Shown in pieces: positions 27,645 through 42,000 of a stretch of 64,000 nucleotides of DNA. Origin of the DNA: Chondrosia reniformis (Eukaryota; Porifera; Demospongiae; Chondrillida; Chondrillidae); the NCBI GenBank assembly GCA_947172415.1, contig OX359202.1:3012001-3076000 (forward strand), in the 5' to 3' direction. The notes below the pieces were generated by a model, which did no database searches, was not told where the DNA came from, and was given only the letters and a program-made list of their open reading frames with translations. The position numbers and the translations under genes were made by a program. Numbering within the stretch: position 1 is the stretch's first letter; the number at the start of each line of letters is the position of its first letter.

Positions 27645-29860
27645 TGTTTTCTTTGTAATATATATTGTAGATATCTTATATCCATATTATATATGTAGAG
27701 TCAAAAGTGAGTGGTATATAAATAGGACTTCATTAACGATATATACTGCGTGACCGATAGTGTTACAGATGATATCTTCTGGATACAAGGTACTAGGATG
27801 CCCTGGTTCAATACCAGGTTGGGTCCTGAAAAATTAAAAAAAGCATACATCTTATATATGTATTATAAATCTTATATGTAATATATATTGTATATATCTT
27901 ATATGCATATTCTATATCTTATATATTGCATATATATGTTGAGTTAAAAGTGAGTAGCATATAAATAGGACTACATTTACAACATATATTGTGGAACCCA
28001 TGTGACCGATGGTGTTACGGATGACATCGTATGGATACAAGGTACGATAATGCCCTAGTTCCATACCAGGTTGGGTCCTGAAAAAAGAAAAAAGCATACA
28101 TCTTATATATTTATTATATATCTTATATGTAATATATATTGTATATATCTTATATGCATATTATATATCTTATATATTGCATATATATATAGACTCAAAA
28201 GTGACTGGTATATAAATAGGACTTCATTTACGACATATATTGTGGAACCCACGTGACCGATGGTGTTACGGATGACATCGTCTGGATACAAGGTACGAAG
28301 ATGCCCTGGTTCAATACCAGGTTGGGTCCTGAAAAAAGAAAAAAGCCTACATCTTATATATGTATTATATATCTATATGATATATATTGTATATATCTTA
28401 TAATCATAAATATATCTCATATAATGCATATATATGTAGAGTCAATACTGAGTGGTATATAAATAGGACTTCATTTACAACATTTATTAGATGACCCACG
28501 TGACCGATGGTGTTACGGATGACATCGTCTGGATACAAGGTACGAGAATGCCCAGGTTCAATACTGGGTTGGGTAATGAAAAATGAAAAAAGCATGCATC
28601 TTATATATGTATTATATATATATGTAATATATATTGTATATATCTTATATGCATATTCTATATCTTATATATTGCATATATATGTTGAGTTAAAAGTGAG
28701 TGGTATATAAATAGGACTTCATTTGCAACATATATTGTGGAACCCATATGACCGATGGTGTTACGGATGACATCGTGTGGATACAAGGTACGATAATGCC
28801 CTGGTTCCATACCAGGTTAGGTCCTGAAAAAGAAAAAAGCATACATCTTATATATGTATTATATGACTTATATGTAATGTCTATTGTATATATCTTATAT
28901 GCATATTATTTATCTTATATATTGCTTATATACGTACAGTCAAAAGTGAGTGGTATATAAATAGGACTTCATTTACGACATATATTGTGGAACCCACGTG
29001 ACCGATGGTATTAAGGATGACATCGTCTGGATACCAGGTACGAGGATACCCTCGCTCAATACCTGGTTGTGTCCTGAAAGAAAAAGCCTACATCTTATAT
29101 ATGTATTATATATTTTATATGTAATATATATTGTTTATATCTTATATGCATATTATATATCTTATATATTGCATATATACGTAGAGTCAAAAGTGAGTGG
29201 TATATAAATAGGACTTCATTTACGACATATATTGTGGAACACACGTGACCGATGGTATTAAGGATGACATCGTCTGGATACAAGGTAGGAGGATGCCCTG
29301 GTTCAATACCAGATTGGGTCCTGAAAAAAAAAGTATACACCTTATATATGTATTATATATCTATATTTTATATATTTTATATGCATATTATATATCTTAT
29401 ATATTGCATATATAAGTAGAGTCAAAAGTGAGTGGTATATAAACAGGACTTCATTTACAACATATATTGTGGAACCCACGTGACCGATGGTGTTACGGAT
29501 GACATCGTCTGGATACAAGGTACGAGGATGCCCTGGTTCAATACCAGGTTAGGTCCTGAAAAAGAAAAAAAGCATACATCTTATATATGCATTATATATC
29601 TATATGTAATATATATTGTATATATCTTATATGCATATTATATATCTTATATATGGCATATATATGTAGAGTAAAAGTGAGTGGTATATAAACAGGACTT
29701 CATTTAGAACATATATTGTGGAACCCACTTGACCGATAGTGTTACGGATGACATCGTCCGGATACAAGATACGACGATACCCTGGTTCAATACCAGTTTG
29801 GGTCCTGAAAAAAGAAAAAACATACATCTTAAATATGTATTATATATTTAATGTGTAATA
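27645..29860. repeat. 250-bp satellite, block 3
   Basis: About nine monomers with more length variation than elsewhere: several copies are shortened in the AT-rich half. The block ends in TTTAATGTGTAATA at the insertion of the DNA transposon derivative at 29861. Confidence 0.95.
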
Positions 29861-31325
29861 TAGTGCATTTCACCATAAATGTAAAATTTCCAAGTGTATA
29901 GTGGGGTTCAAAATAGGGCGACAAAAGTGATTAATGTTAAAAGTGAGTCTTTTTCAACCTTGCCACCAAAATAATTAGGATCTAGGAACCATGGAAATGG
30001 CAAGAAAAATTGCGACATTCGTTGCTATGGCAAAATTTCGATTGCGCAATCGTGAAGAAGAAAGGCAGCAGTTAAAAATAAAAGTGATAGGTGCTTGTTG
30101 AAGAAGAAACAGAGAAGACCAAAACGCTGGCTTCTGGCAGCCCTTGTAAACACTCAAAAACTTAAGTAGCTTTTTTTTAATAGGACATTTTATCAGAAAG
30201 TTATTGCGTGTTTCCATATTTCCGTACCTTGACGGCTTTTCATCGGCAATCCTTTCAAGTTAGTCTAATGGATACAGACTTTTAGTATAAGAATATTTAA
30301 GAAATATACTAAATCTTTAAGTAGCTTTTTTGTAAGTTTCGCTCTGTGTGATGAGATATAAAGGTTTGAATTTTCAAAGTCTATTTAACAACACTTTCAA
30401 CAACTAATGAAGTACAGTTATCTTTTAAAGAATCCTATAGATTCTAGCCTTCGTATGTGTCCATTCACAGCAATATTTTTAACACTCAGATAGTAATTTT
30501 AACTTACTAGACTTTTTTGGGGATAAAATTTAACTGAAAAGTGGGGTTAATATAGACAACCACTAATAATTTTCATTTGACATTTTTTGCCAATTATGAC
30601 TCCTCGAGATTCACATACAACTAGGCAGTAACAGTCTTTAAAGGCAGTATTTACTTTTTTACCTTCTGGCTCAAATGATAAAAACATTTGAAAGCACATT
30701 TTTCTAATCAAATAATCTTGCCTTTTCAGACCTCTTTTGCCTTTTACCCAGTCTTGAGGCGGGGAAGGAGTACTACTCGGTGGTATGCCTTAATCAACTG
30801 TGCTACAACCGCTTTCCTCAGTCATTCGTTCACTGCATAGTTCCTCGTTATCACGATTGCCGACTTCGGCCGATTCTCTGTCGATTTCTGACATACTTTC
30901 CCACTTTAAAAGCTTTTTAGTCTTTAAATCGCCTTAGCTATTATAGCTTGACCTTCGAATAAAGCGTTATTAATGTAACAAGCATATACGCCTCTAAAAA
31001 GCTTAAAATATGTAAGTGTTTATTTGTTTATTTTTAGACATTCATTTTTCGATAATGGTTATACGCGGGAACGTTGCGTTGTAACTCGATTTCACCTTAT
31101 TAATTATGCAAACGGGACTGAATGAAGCCATTTAATTGGCTGAAATAGGTAACCTCTTTCAGTAACGCATATCTTCTAAACAATAGCTGCTATTGAAAAA
31201 CCGAAAACAGGTACGGATTCCCTAGTGTTTCCTCTTTCATTTGATACCAAATTTAAAAATATACTGTGGAGACTTTCCATAAAGCGCCTTAAAAGAGAAT
31301 TTTACATTTATAGTGAAATGCACTA
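29861..31325 (-). mobile_element. Non-autonomous DNA transposon, Tc1/mariner-like group, long derivative
   Basis: Bounded by TAGTGCATTTCACC at the left and its inverse at the right; the first 28 bases of the two ends differ at one position. TA at each border matches a TA target duplication. Near the right end on the minus strand is a remnant of the transposase first exon (start at 30894, beginning MSEIDRESAE), comparable to MSEIDQNTAE in the full-length element at 32065. A stop follows soon and no catalytic region remains. It is therefore an internally deleted copy of a sister family, moved in trans. Confidence 0.8.
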
Positions 31326-32064
31326 TATATATTGTATATATCTTATATGCATATTATATATCTATATATATTGCATATATATGTAGAGTCAAAAGTGAGT
31401 GGTATATAAATAGAACTTCATTTACAACATATATTGTGGAACCCACGTGACCGATGGTGTTACGGATGATATCGTCAGGATACAAGGTACGACGATGCCC
31501 TGGTTCAATACCAGGTTGGGTCCTGAAAAACGAAAAAAGCATGCATCTTATATATGTATTATATATCTATATGTAATATATATTGTATATATCTTATATG
31601 CATATTATATATCTTATATATTGCATATATATGTAGAGTCAAAAGTGAGTGGTATATAAATAGGACTTAATTTACAACATATATTGTGGAACCCACGTGA
31701 CCGATGGTATTAAGGATGACATCGTCTGGATACAAGGTACGAGGATGCCCTGGTTCAATACCAGATTGGGTCCTGAAAAAAAAGCATACATCTTATATAT
31801 GTTTTAACAGTCTATATTTTATATATCTTCTTTGCATATTATATATCTTATATATTGAATATATATGTCGAGTCAAAGTGAGTGGTATATAAACAGGACT
31901 TCATTTAGAACATATATTGTGGAACCCACGTGACCGATGGTGTTACGGATGACATCGTCAGGATACCAGATACGACGATTCCCTGGTTCAATACCAGGTT
32001 GGGTCCTAAAAAAAGAAAAAAACATACATCTTATATTTGTACTATATATTTAATGTGTAATATA
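31326..32064. repeat. 250-bp satellite, block 4
   Basis: About three monomers between two transposons. Both neighbouring insertions lie at the same place in the monomer (after TTAATGTGTAATATA and before TTGTATATATC). Confidence 0.95.
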
Positions 32065-35000
32065 TAGTGCATTTCAACATAAATGACATATTTTTAAGCT
32101 TGTAGTGTACTTCAATATAGGCTGACAAAACCAATTAATTTGAAAGTAGTGTCATTTTGAACCATGGAAGCCGAATTAACATTAATCCAAAACCTAGGAA
32201 ACGGCCATAAAAAATGCATGATTGGTTGCTAACGGTAACAGCAGTTGCGCAAGACCTGAAGAGGAAAAATTTGACAAGGAGATAAAACTTCGTTCTTTAA
32301 CTCTTAGTGGAAGAAGGTACGTTTACTAAACGCCACATATAGTTGAATAAGTATATTGTCTAAGTATTTAAACCGAGAATTAGTTGACTTCTCCTCGGAT
32401 TAATAAAAAAATACTGAAAGTTGGTTTTATCGTGTCTTCACCATAAGGGAATTTCTTGGGCTTTTGACTTAGCCGATCATCACAGCCATTAGATATTTAT
32501 TTTGTTATAGTGATATCCTAAAACTTGTCGCATTTAAATTTTTACTTTCTCTTCTAAGATGAGAAATATGCAACCTTGTTTTATTTACGGCGGTGAACTT
32601 TATGTAGTGCGTTTGGGAATTTTGTGAGACAGTGCTCTAGTTCCTGGTCTTAGATCTTTGTTAGGCTATTTTTAAAGGATCATGCTAAACCTTACCGCAT
32701 CGCTTTTCTAGAAATTTTGTTCTGGAATGGAGATATCACATCTTAAATTTGGAATGCCGCTTTTCCATGTCAATAAAGTGAGAGGTGATGTTGCCCTTCT
32801 GTCTACATAAGAAAGCCGTGTTAATTTAATAATTCCCTAGGAGAGCTTTCTACAAGTTTTCTAGTAATGTTAGAAGTTAAGATTCACGGTTTAGTCTTTT
32901 CTTAGAAGTGACACTAATAATAATATTAAAGCAAATTTGAGTATCAAGCTAGGTGTTATGTAAACTTTGTGGTATTAATGTATGTTATTAATTTTTATTG
33001 ATTTATCCTTTATTTATGATAACTTTGATGAAAAATAGATTAAGCTTCACTGCTAGGGGCCTTCCTGTGGGACGTGTACTGTTTGACCTTAATATCAGCA
33101 TCTCTTCCACTTTTCTCTCCCTCAATGTAGGCACGGTTGTAGTTGCGACACTTCCGGAAGTATTTTCTAATGAGGTCCAAAGAGACAGAGTCCAAAGCAG
33201 CTGGCGCAGTATCTTTAAGTCCAGTCAAGGTGTAGTCACAGTGGGCTCTGGCAAATTGTTTTGCTTTGGCCCAGCAGCACTCAATCGGATTGAGCTCAGG
33301 ATGGAACTACATACACAGATAAGTTAAACTCATCCATGAGTATACGTATATCTATATAGGTGTATACTTATATGATAGCCTCTTCTAAGAAAAATGTCAC
33401 TAAATTTCATATATACCTTGGGATTGAAAAGGTATCTGTGATTTTTTGCCTCCAAATAAGTCTGAACGCTACTCTTTTCAAACTTGAAATCTGGATACTC
33501 CTGGAGCCTCTTTACCATTTCAGACCTATTTAAATGATCTGTCCTAACACCGCGTTCCCTTAGGACAATTTCAAGCCCTTTAGGGGTACCATCCTGGAAA
33601 ACCATTGGCTGGGGAGTTCCATCTGGAAGTTTCCCAGGGTGCATCTTGGGTTGTTTCCCACCAGGCTTCATATTCATCCTATTGGCCACCAGTGCATCTT
33701 CTGCAAATGCAAGATGTCCGCTGCTATGATCAAATATCCATGCTAGCTCATAGAAGGTGACTGGATATTTGAACTCGGCAATGCGTACAGCTTTTCGAAC
33801 ATTTCTTAAAAACTTTTCACCATCCCAATACCCATCTTTTTGAAATTCTAAGATTTCCCTTGCTTCCCTTGGAAAACTAGGGAAATCTTTTCTTGCTTCT
33901 TTCAATTCATCATCAGACAAGCCAAGATAACCTCCATGCTCCTCAATGAAATCGCTGACCATCAGTCCTTTTCCTTTCCCCTTAGGTCGTATGGCTCCAG
34001 AACCCGTTGCATCCACCCATACAGAACTTTGTGCATCATTTGCATTAAACACTGTTTCATCGTGATAAATCAGGACTAGGTGGCGAGATTTTGAAGGATC
34101 ACCTGGAAATAGGTAAGTTCTGATGAATTCTGCATACAGTATTGTTCTGCTGTTTTTGCATGCAACTCATACCTGAATTCCAAGATGGTATGCCATCTTC
34201 ACATAATGGTGGAGGCAAGTGAGATGATTCAAGGGCTTTGATCTTCTTCAGAAAACTCTTTCTGTATTCCACTACATCTGGCCGATCGTGGCCATCGGCA
34301 TAGCCTTGACGATACGGTCTTCTACTAAGTCCTAAGTTCTTCATATAACGGTATGCAGAATATTCACTTATTTTCTTTGAAAAGCCCTCTGGTAAAGTAA
34401 GACTTGTGATGTAGTCGTTAAACCAAATCTGAAACTTGGAACTTGTCAAGGAATATTTAGGGTCGTGAACCTTTTCTCTTAGCCACTTGATGGACTTTCG
34501 AGTTATATCTTCCTGGTGTAATATCGATGGCCTGTAATTATATGGTACATTGCCAAGGGAAAAAATGAATGGTCTGTATGTTTCAATATTGTCAATGTTG
34601 CGTGGCTATACTGTTGATATTCCATATTTGAAGCTGATTACATAATATGTATATATGTAGATTTCGTATTCATATTAATGTGATTGCATAAGTATAATTG
34701 CCAGTCCTGCAGTGATGAATATGGTTATTGGTTACCTAGCATGTTTTCCTCGTTTATCATCTGATATCTGACCCTTTTCATAGTAGTATTCCCTATGCCA
34801 CCTGGAAATGGAGCTGCTGCTGATTCCTAGAGCTTCGGCTGTGCTTCTTGTGGACTCACTTCTGCTCATTGAGTGACTATGATGAAGATGATCATAAACC
34901 AGGACACCTAGTTGCTTTTTGTCTATCAATGGTAAGGATGTTACCCAATTTTGTGCTAACGACTGTGCCTGCCTATATGTAAACTCTCCATCACTTTCAG

Positions 35001-36023
35001 TGTCACTTCCCTGGAGCAGAATTGCAGGATGTGTGGAGAGTTTAATGCTTATATTCTGTTATTTTTAAAAGAACTTGTAATGTAATGTAATAATTTAACA
35101 TTAAGTGCATGATTGCATTGTGCAGTTGTCACCTCTTGTTCAGATGATGATGAATCTGAACTTGATGCATCTTCTAAAATAGGTAAGAGGAGTGATTCAT
35201 CACCAGTATTAGCCACCAGTGGATCTTCGGTCAAGCTGAGTGTTAGATCAGACTCGTTTTCTACAAAACCATTAATTTTATATTTGGAACTCTAGCACCT
35301 CTAAAAAGGATGATGATAGATAGATGTAGAGATAAGGTTTATTGTACCTTCTTCAGAATTTTCTATAAGGCTGGGTTGTGAAGTTTGCCACCTCTTCAAA
35401 GCCAGTAGTCTACCTTGTTTTTTGCTGAATTTGCCAAGCTTCTTCCTTTTGCTGTGGCTCGAATCGAAAGAGTATTCAAATCTTTTAGTGGTAGAAGTCC
35501 TTTTCGGCCTACTAGAACATGCTTGGTCTAGTTCCATGCTATTATCTTTGCGATTACCGATTTCGGCCGTATTTTGGTCGATTTCTGACATACCCGTACT
35601 GAAAATAAGCTTTTACGATTTTAAAACGCATCTGCTTTTATAGCTGCACTCTCGAAAGAAGCGTTGCCAAGGAAAAATGCTTAGTTATTGTAAAAAAGCC
35701 TAATATGTATACGCATTTGCTTTTTCTCTTAGCGACCACCATCTTGTGATCAAGGTAACACGCGTGTAACATACGAGGTAACTCCTTCGTGACCTCATTA
35801 GTTATGCAAAAATGACCGAATACTGCAATTTCATTGGCTGAAACAGGTGGTCCCTTTCAAAGAGCTGTAACTCGGCGTATCTCCAACATTTTCGAAATCC
35901 GAAAAAAGATACCAATGCCTTTATGATTATTCTTTAATTTGATACCAAAATCGTTTAAATTTAGTCTAAAATACATCTAAAGCGACTTGGTATAAAATTT
36001 GTCATTTTTGGTGAAATGCACTA
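32065..36023 (-). mobile_element. Full-length DDE transposon, Tc1/mariner-like, 3.96 kb
   Basis: Terminal inverted repeats begin TAGTGCATTTCAACATAAAT on the left and TAGTGCATTTCACCAAAAAT on the right (reverse complement), flanked by TA. Inside is one complete, intron-containing transposase gene on the minus strand. About 970 bp between the left end and the gene's stop codon is non-coding, AT-rich sequence that partly aligns with the same region of the elements at 29861 and 49230. The element interrupts a 250-bp satellite monomer cleanly. Nothing visible prevents expression, so it may be a recently active copy. Confidence 0.85.
33040..35591 (-). CDS. DDE transposase, six exons, apparently intact (652 aa)
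   Basis: Predicted exons (minus strand) are 35591-35348, 35260-35133, 35010-34736, 34531-34173, 34102-33417 and 33306-33040. Every intron begins GT and ends AG, and phases agree, giving 653 codons with the stop. Residues 28-60 are basic (RPKR, SKRKK) and could be a nuclear signal. Residues about 105-130 are acidic and serine-rich. Residues about 175-200 resemble a helix-turn-helix (STAEALGISSSSISRWHREY). The catalytic domain has D350 (LIYHDET), D460 (WIFDHSSGH) and E573 (FHPELNPIECCW), the DDE triad of the IS630-Tc1-mariner superfamily, with 112 residues between the second D and the E. The start is the first ATG of the open frame, and the same start word survives in the derivative at 30894. 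Similar proteins with VSDF and PKGxxxVLxERG motifs are known to me from fungi and invertebrates. Confidence 0.82.
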
Positions 36024-39000
36024 TATATTGTATATATCTTATATGCATATTATATATCTTATATATTGCATATATATGTAGAGTCAAAAGTGAGTGGTAT
36101 ATAAATAGGACTTCATTTACAACATATATTGTGGAACCCACGTGACTGATGGTGTTACGGGTAACATCGTCCGGATCAAGGAAAGAAAATGCCCTGGGTC
36201 AATACCAGGTTGGGCCCTGAAAAAAGAAAAAAAGCATACATCTTATATATGTATTATATATCTATGTGTAATATATATTGTATATATCTTATATGCATAT
36301 TATATATCTTATATATTGCATATATATGTAGAGTCAAAAGTGAGTGGTATATAAATAGGACTGAATTTACAACATATATTGTGGAACCCACGTGACCGAT
36401 GGTGTTACGGGTAACATCGTCCGGATACAAGGAAAGAAAATGCCCTGGGTCAATACCAGGTTGGGTCCAGAAAAAAGAAAAAAAGCATACATCTTATATA
36501 TGTATTATATATCTATGTGTAATATATATTGTATATATATTATATGCATATTATATACCTTATATATTGCATATATATGTAGAGTCAAAAGTGAGTGGTA
36601 TATAAAAGGACTTCATTTACAACATATATTGTGGAACCCACGTGACCGATGGTGTTACGGATGACATCGTCTGTATACAAGATACGAGGTTGCTCTGGTT
36701 AAATACCAGGTTGGGTCCTGAGAAAAAAAGCCTACATCTTATATATGTATCATATATCTATATGAAATATATATTGTATATATCTTATATGCATAAAATA
36801 TATCTCACTTATTGCATATATATGTAGCGTCAAAAGTGAGTGGTATATAAATAGGACTTCATTTACAATATACATTGGATAATCGATGGTGTTACGGATG
36901 ACATCGTCTGGATACAAGGTACGAGAATGCCCTAGTTCAATACCGGGTTGGTCCTGAAAAAAGAAAAAAGCATACATCTTATATATGTATTATATATCTT
37001 ATATGTAATATATATTCTATATATCTTATATGCATATCATATATCTTATATATTGCATATATATGTAGAGTCAAAAGTGACTGGTATATAAAAAGGACCT
37101 TATTTACAACATATATTGGGTGAGCAACGTGACCGATGGTGTTACGGATGACATTGTCTGGATACAAGGTACGAGGATGCCCTGGTTCAATACCAGGTTG
37201 GGTCCTGAAAAAAGAAAAAACATACATCTTATATATGTATTATATATCTTATATGTAACATATATTGTATATATCTTATATGCATATTATATATCTTATA
37301 TATTGCATATATATGTAGAGTCAAAAGGGAGTGGTATATAAATAGGACTTTATTTACAACATATATTGTTGAACCCACATGACCGATTGTGTTACGAATG
37401 ACATCTTCTGGATACAAGGTACGAGGATGCCCTCGTTCAATAATTGGTTGGGTCCTGAAAAAAGAAAAACAGCAGACATCTTGTATATGTATTATATATC
37501 TTATATGTAATAGATATTGTATATATCTTATATGCATATTATATATTTTATATATTGCATATATATGTAGAGTAAAATGTGAGTGGTATATAAATAGGAC
37601 TTCATTTACAACATATATTGTGGAACCCACGTGACCGATGGTGTTACGGATGACATCTTCTGGATACAAGGTACGAGGATGCCCTAGTTCAATAATTGGT
37701 TGGGTCCTGAAAAAAGAAAAAAAAGCATTCATCTTGTATATGTATTATATATCTTATATGTAATATATATTGTATATATCTTATATGCATATAATATTTT
37801 TTATATATTGCATATATATGTAGAGTCAAAAGTGAGTGGTATATAAATAGGAATTCATTTACAACATATATTGTGGAACCCATGTGACCGATGGTGTTAC
37901 GGATGACATCGTCTGGATACAAGGTACGAGGATGCCCTGGTTCAATAATTGGTTTGGTCCTGAAAAACTAAGAAAAGCATACATCTAATATATGTATTAT
38001 ATATTTAATGTGTTATATATATTGTATATATCTTATATGCATATTATATATCTTATATATTGCATATATATGTAGAGTCAAAAGTTAGTGGTATATAAAT
38101 AGGACCTCATTTACAACATATATTGGGTGAGCAACGTGACCGATGGTGTTACGGATGACATCGTCTGGATACATGGTAGGAGAATGCCCTAGTTTAATAC
38201 CAGGTTGGGTCCTGAAAAAAGAAAAAAGCATACATCTAATATATGTATTATATATCTTATATGTAATATATATTGTATATATCTTATATGTAATATATAT
38301 TGTATATATCTTATATGCATATTATATGTCTTATATATTGCATATATATGTAGAGTCAAAAGTGAGTGGTATATAAATAGGAATTCATTTACAACATATA
38401 TTGTGGAACCCATGTGACAAATGGTGTTACGGATGACATCGTCTGGATACAAGGTACGGGAATGCCCTGGTTCAATACCAGGTTGGTTCCTGAAAAAAGA
38501 AAAAAACATACATCTTATATATGTATTATATATCTTATATCTAACATATATTGTATATATCTTATATGCATATTATATATCTTATATATTGCATATATAT
38601 ATAGAGTCAAAAGTGAGTGGTACATAAATAGGACTTCATTTACAACATATATTGTGGAACCCACGTGACAGATGGTGTTACGGATGACATCTTCTGAATA
38701 CAAGGTACGAGGATGCCCTCGTTCAATACCAAGTGTGTCCTGAAAAAAGAAAAAAGCATACATCTTATATATGTTTTATATATCTTATATGTAATATATA
38801 TTGTATATATCTTATATGCATATTATATATCTTATATATGGCATATATATATAGAGTCAAAAGTGGGTGGTACATTAATAGGACTTCATTTACGATATAT
38901 ATTGTGGAACCCATGTGACTGATGGTGTTACGGATGACATCGTCTGGATACAAGGTACGAGGATGCCCTGGTTCAATGCCAGGTTGGGTCCTGAAAAAAG

Positions 39001-42000
39001 AAAAAAGCATTCATCTTATATATTTATTTCATATTTAGTGTGTAATATGTATTGTATATATTTTATATGTATATTATAAATCTTATATATTGCATATATA
39101 TGTAGAGTCAAAAGTGAGTGGTATATAAAAGGACTTCATTTACAACATATATTGTGGAACCCACGTGACTGATGGTGTTACGGATGACATCGTCTGGATA
39201 CCAGGTACGAGGATGCCCTGGTTCAATGCCAGGTTGGGTCCTGAAAAAAGAAAAAAGCATTCATCTTATATATTTATTTTATATTTAGTGTGTAATATGT
39301 ATTGTATATATCTTATATGCATATTATATATCTTATATATTGCATATATATGTAGAGTCAAAAGTGGGTGGTACATTAATAGGACTTCATTTACGATATA
39401 TATTGTGGAACCCACGTGACTGATGGTGTTACGGATGACATCGTCTGGATACAAGGTACGAGGATGCCCTGGTTCAATGCCAGGTTGGGTCCTGAAAAAA
39501 GAAAAAAGCATTCATCTTATATATTTATTTTATATTTAGTGTGTAATATGTATTGTATATATCTTATATGTATATTATAAATCTTATATATTGCATATAT
39601 ATGTAGAGTCAAAAGTGAGTGGTATATAAAAGGACTTCATTTACAACATATATTGTGGAACCCACGTGACTGATGGTGTTACAGATGACATCGTCTGGAT
39701 ACAAGGTACGAGGATGCCCTTGTTCAATACCAGGTTGGGTCCTGAAAAAAGAAAAAAAGGCATACATCTTATATATGTATTATATATCTTATATGTAATA
39801 GATATTGTATATATCTTATATGCATATTATATATCTTATATATTGCATATATATGTAGAGTCAAAAGTGACTGGTATATAAATAGGAATTCATTTACAAC
39901 ATATATTGTGTAACCCATGTGACCGATGGTGTTACGGATGACATCGTCTGGATACAAGGTACGAGGATGCCCTGGTTCAATACCAGGTTGGGTCCTGAAA
40001 AAAGAAAAAACATACATCTTATATATGTATTATATATTTAATATGTAACATATATTGTATATGCATATTATATATCTTATATATTGCATATATATGCAGA
40101 GTCAAAAGTGAGTGGTACATAAATAGGAATTCATTTACAACATATATTGTTGAACCCACGTGACCGATGGTGTTACGGATGACATCGTCTGGATACAAGG
40201 TACGACGATGCCCTGGTTCAAAACCAGGTTGGGTCCTGGAAAAAGAAAAAGAGCATTCATCTTATATATGTATTTTATATTTAGTGTGAAATATATATTG
40301 TATATATCTTATATGTATATTATAAATCTTATATATTGCATATATATGTAGAGTCAAAAGTGAGTGGTATATAAAAGGACTTCATTTACAACATATATTG
40401 TGGAACCCACGTGACTGATGGTGTTACAGATGACATCGTCTGGATACACAGTACGAGAATGCCCCGGTTCAATACCAGGTTGGGTCCTGAAAAAAGAAAA
40501 AAAGCATGCATCTTATATATGTATTATATATCTAATATGTAATATATATTGTATATATCTTATATGCATATTATTTATCTTATATATTGTATATATATGT
40601 AGAGTCAAAAGGGAGTGGTATATAAATAGGACTTCATTTACAACATATATTGTTGAACCCACGTGACCGATGGTGTTGCGAATGGCATCTTCTGGATGCA
40701 AGGTACGAGGATGCCCTCGTTCAATAATTGGTTGGGTCCTGAAAAAAGAAAAAAAGCATACATCTTGTATATGTATTATATATCTTATATGTAATATATA
40801 TTGTATATATCTTATATGCATATTATAAATCTTATATATTGCATATATATGTAGAGTCAAAAGTGAGTGGTATATAAATAGGACTTCATTTATGTCGTAT
40901 ATTGTGGAACCCACGTGACCGATGGTGTTAAGGATGACATCGTCTGGCTACAAGGTACGAGAATGCCCTTGTTCAATACAAGATTGGATCCTGAAAAAAG
41001 AAAAAAAAGCATACATCTTATATTTGTATTATATATCTTATATGTAATATATATTGTATATATCTTATATGCATATTATATATTTTATATATTGCATATA
41101 TATGTAGAGTCAAATGTGAGTGGTATATAAATAGGAATTCATTTACAACATATATTGTGGAACCCATGTGACTGATGGTGTTACGGATGACATCGTCTGG
41201 ATACAAGGTACGAGGATGCCCTGGTTCAATACCAGGTTGGGTCCTGAAAAAAGAAAAAAAGCATACATCTTATATATGTATTATATATTTAACGTGAGAT
41301 ATATATTGTATATATCTTATATGCATAATATATATCTTATATACTGCATATATATGTAGAGTCAAAAGTTAGTGGTATATAAATAGGACCTCATTTACAA
41401 CATATATTTTGTGAGCAACGTGACCGATGGTGTTACGGATGACATCGTCTGGATATAAGGTACGAGAATGCCCTAGGTTAATACCAGGTTGGGTCCTGAA
41501 AAAAGAAAAAAGCATACATCTTATATATGTATTATATATCTTATATGTAATATATATATATTGTATATATCTTATATGCATATTATAAATCTTATATATT
41601 GCATATATATGTAGAGTCAAAAGTGGGTGGTACATTAATAGGACTTCATTTACGATATATATTGTGGAACCCACGTGACTGATGGTGTTACAGATGACAT
41701 CGTCTGGATACAAGGTACGAGGATGCCCTGGTTCAAAACCAGGTTGGGTCCTGGAAAAAGAAAAAGAGCATTCATCTTATATATGTATTTTATATTTAGT
41801 GTGAAATATATATTGTATATATCTTATATGTATATTATAAATCTTATATATTGCATATATATGTAGAGTCAAAAGTGAGTGGTATATAAAAGGACTTCAT
41901 TTACAACATATATTGTGGAACCCACGTGACTGATGGTGTTACAGATGACATCTTCTGGATACATGGTACGAGGATGCCCTGGTTCAATACCAGGTTGGGT

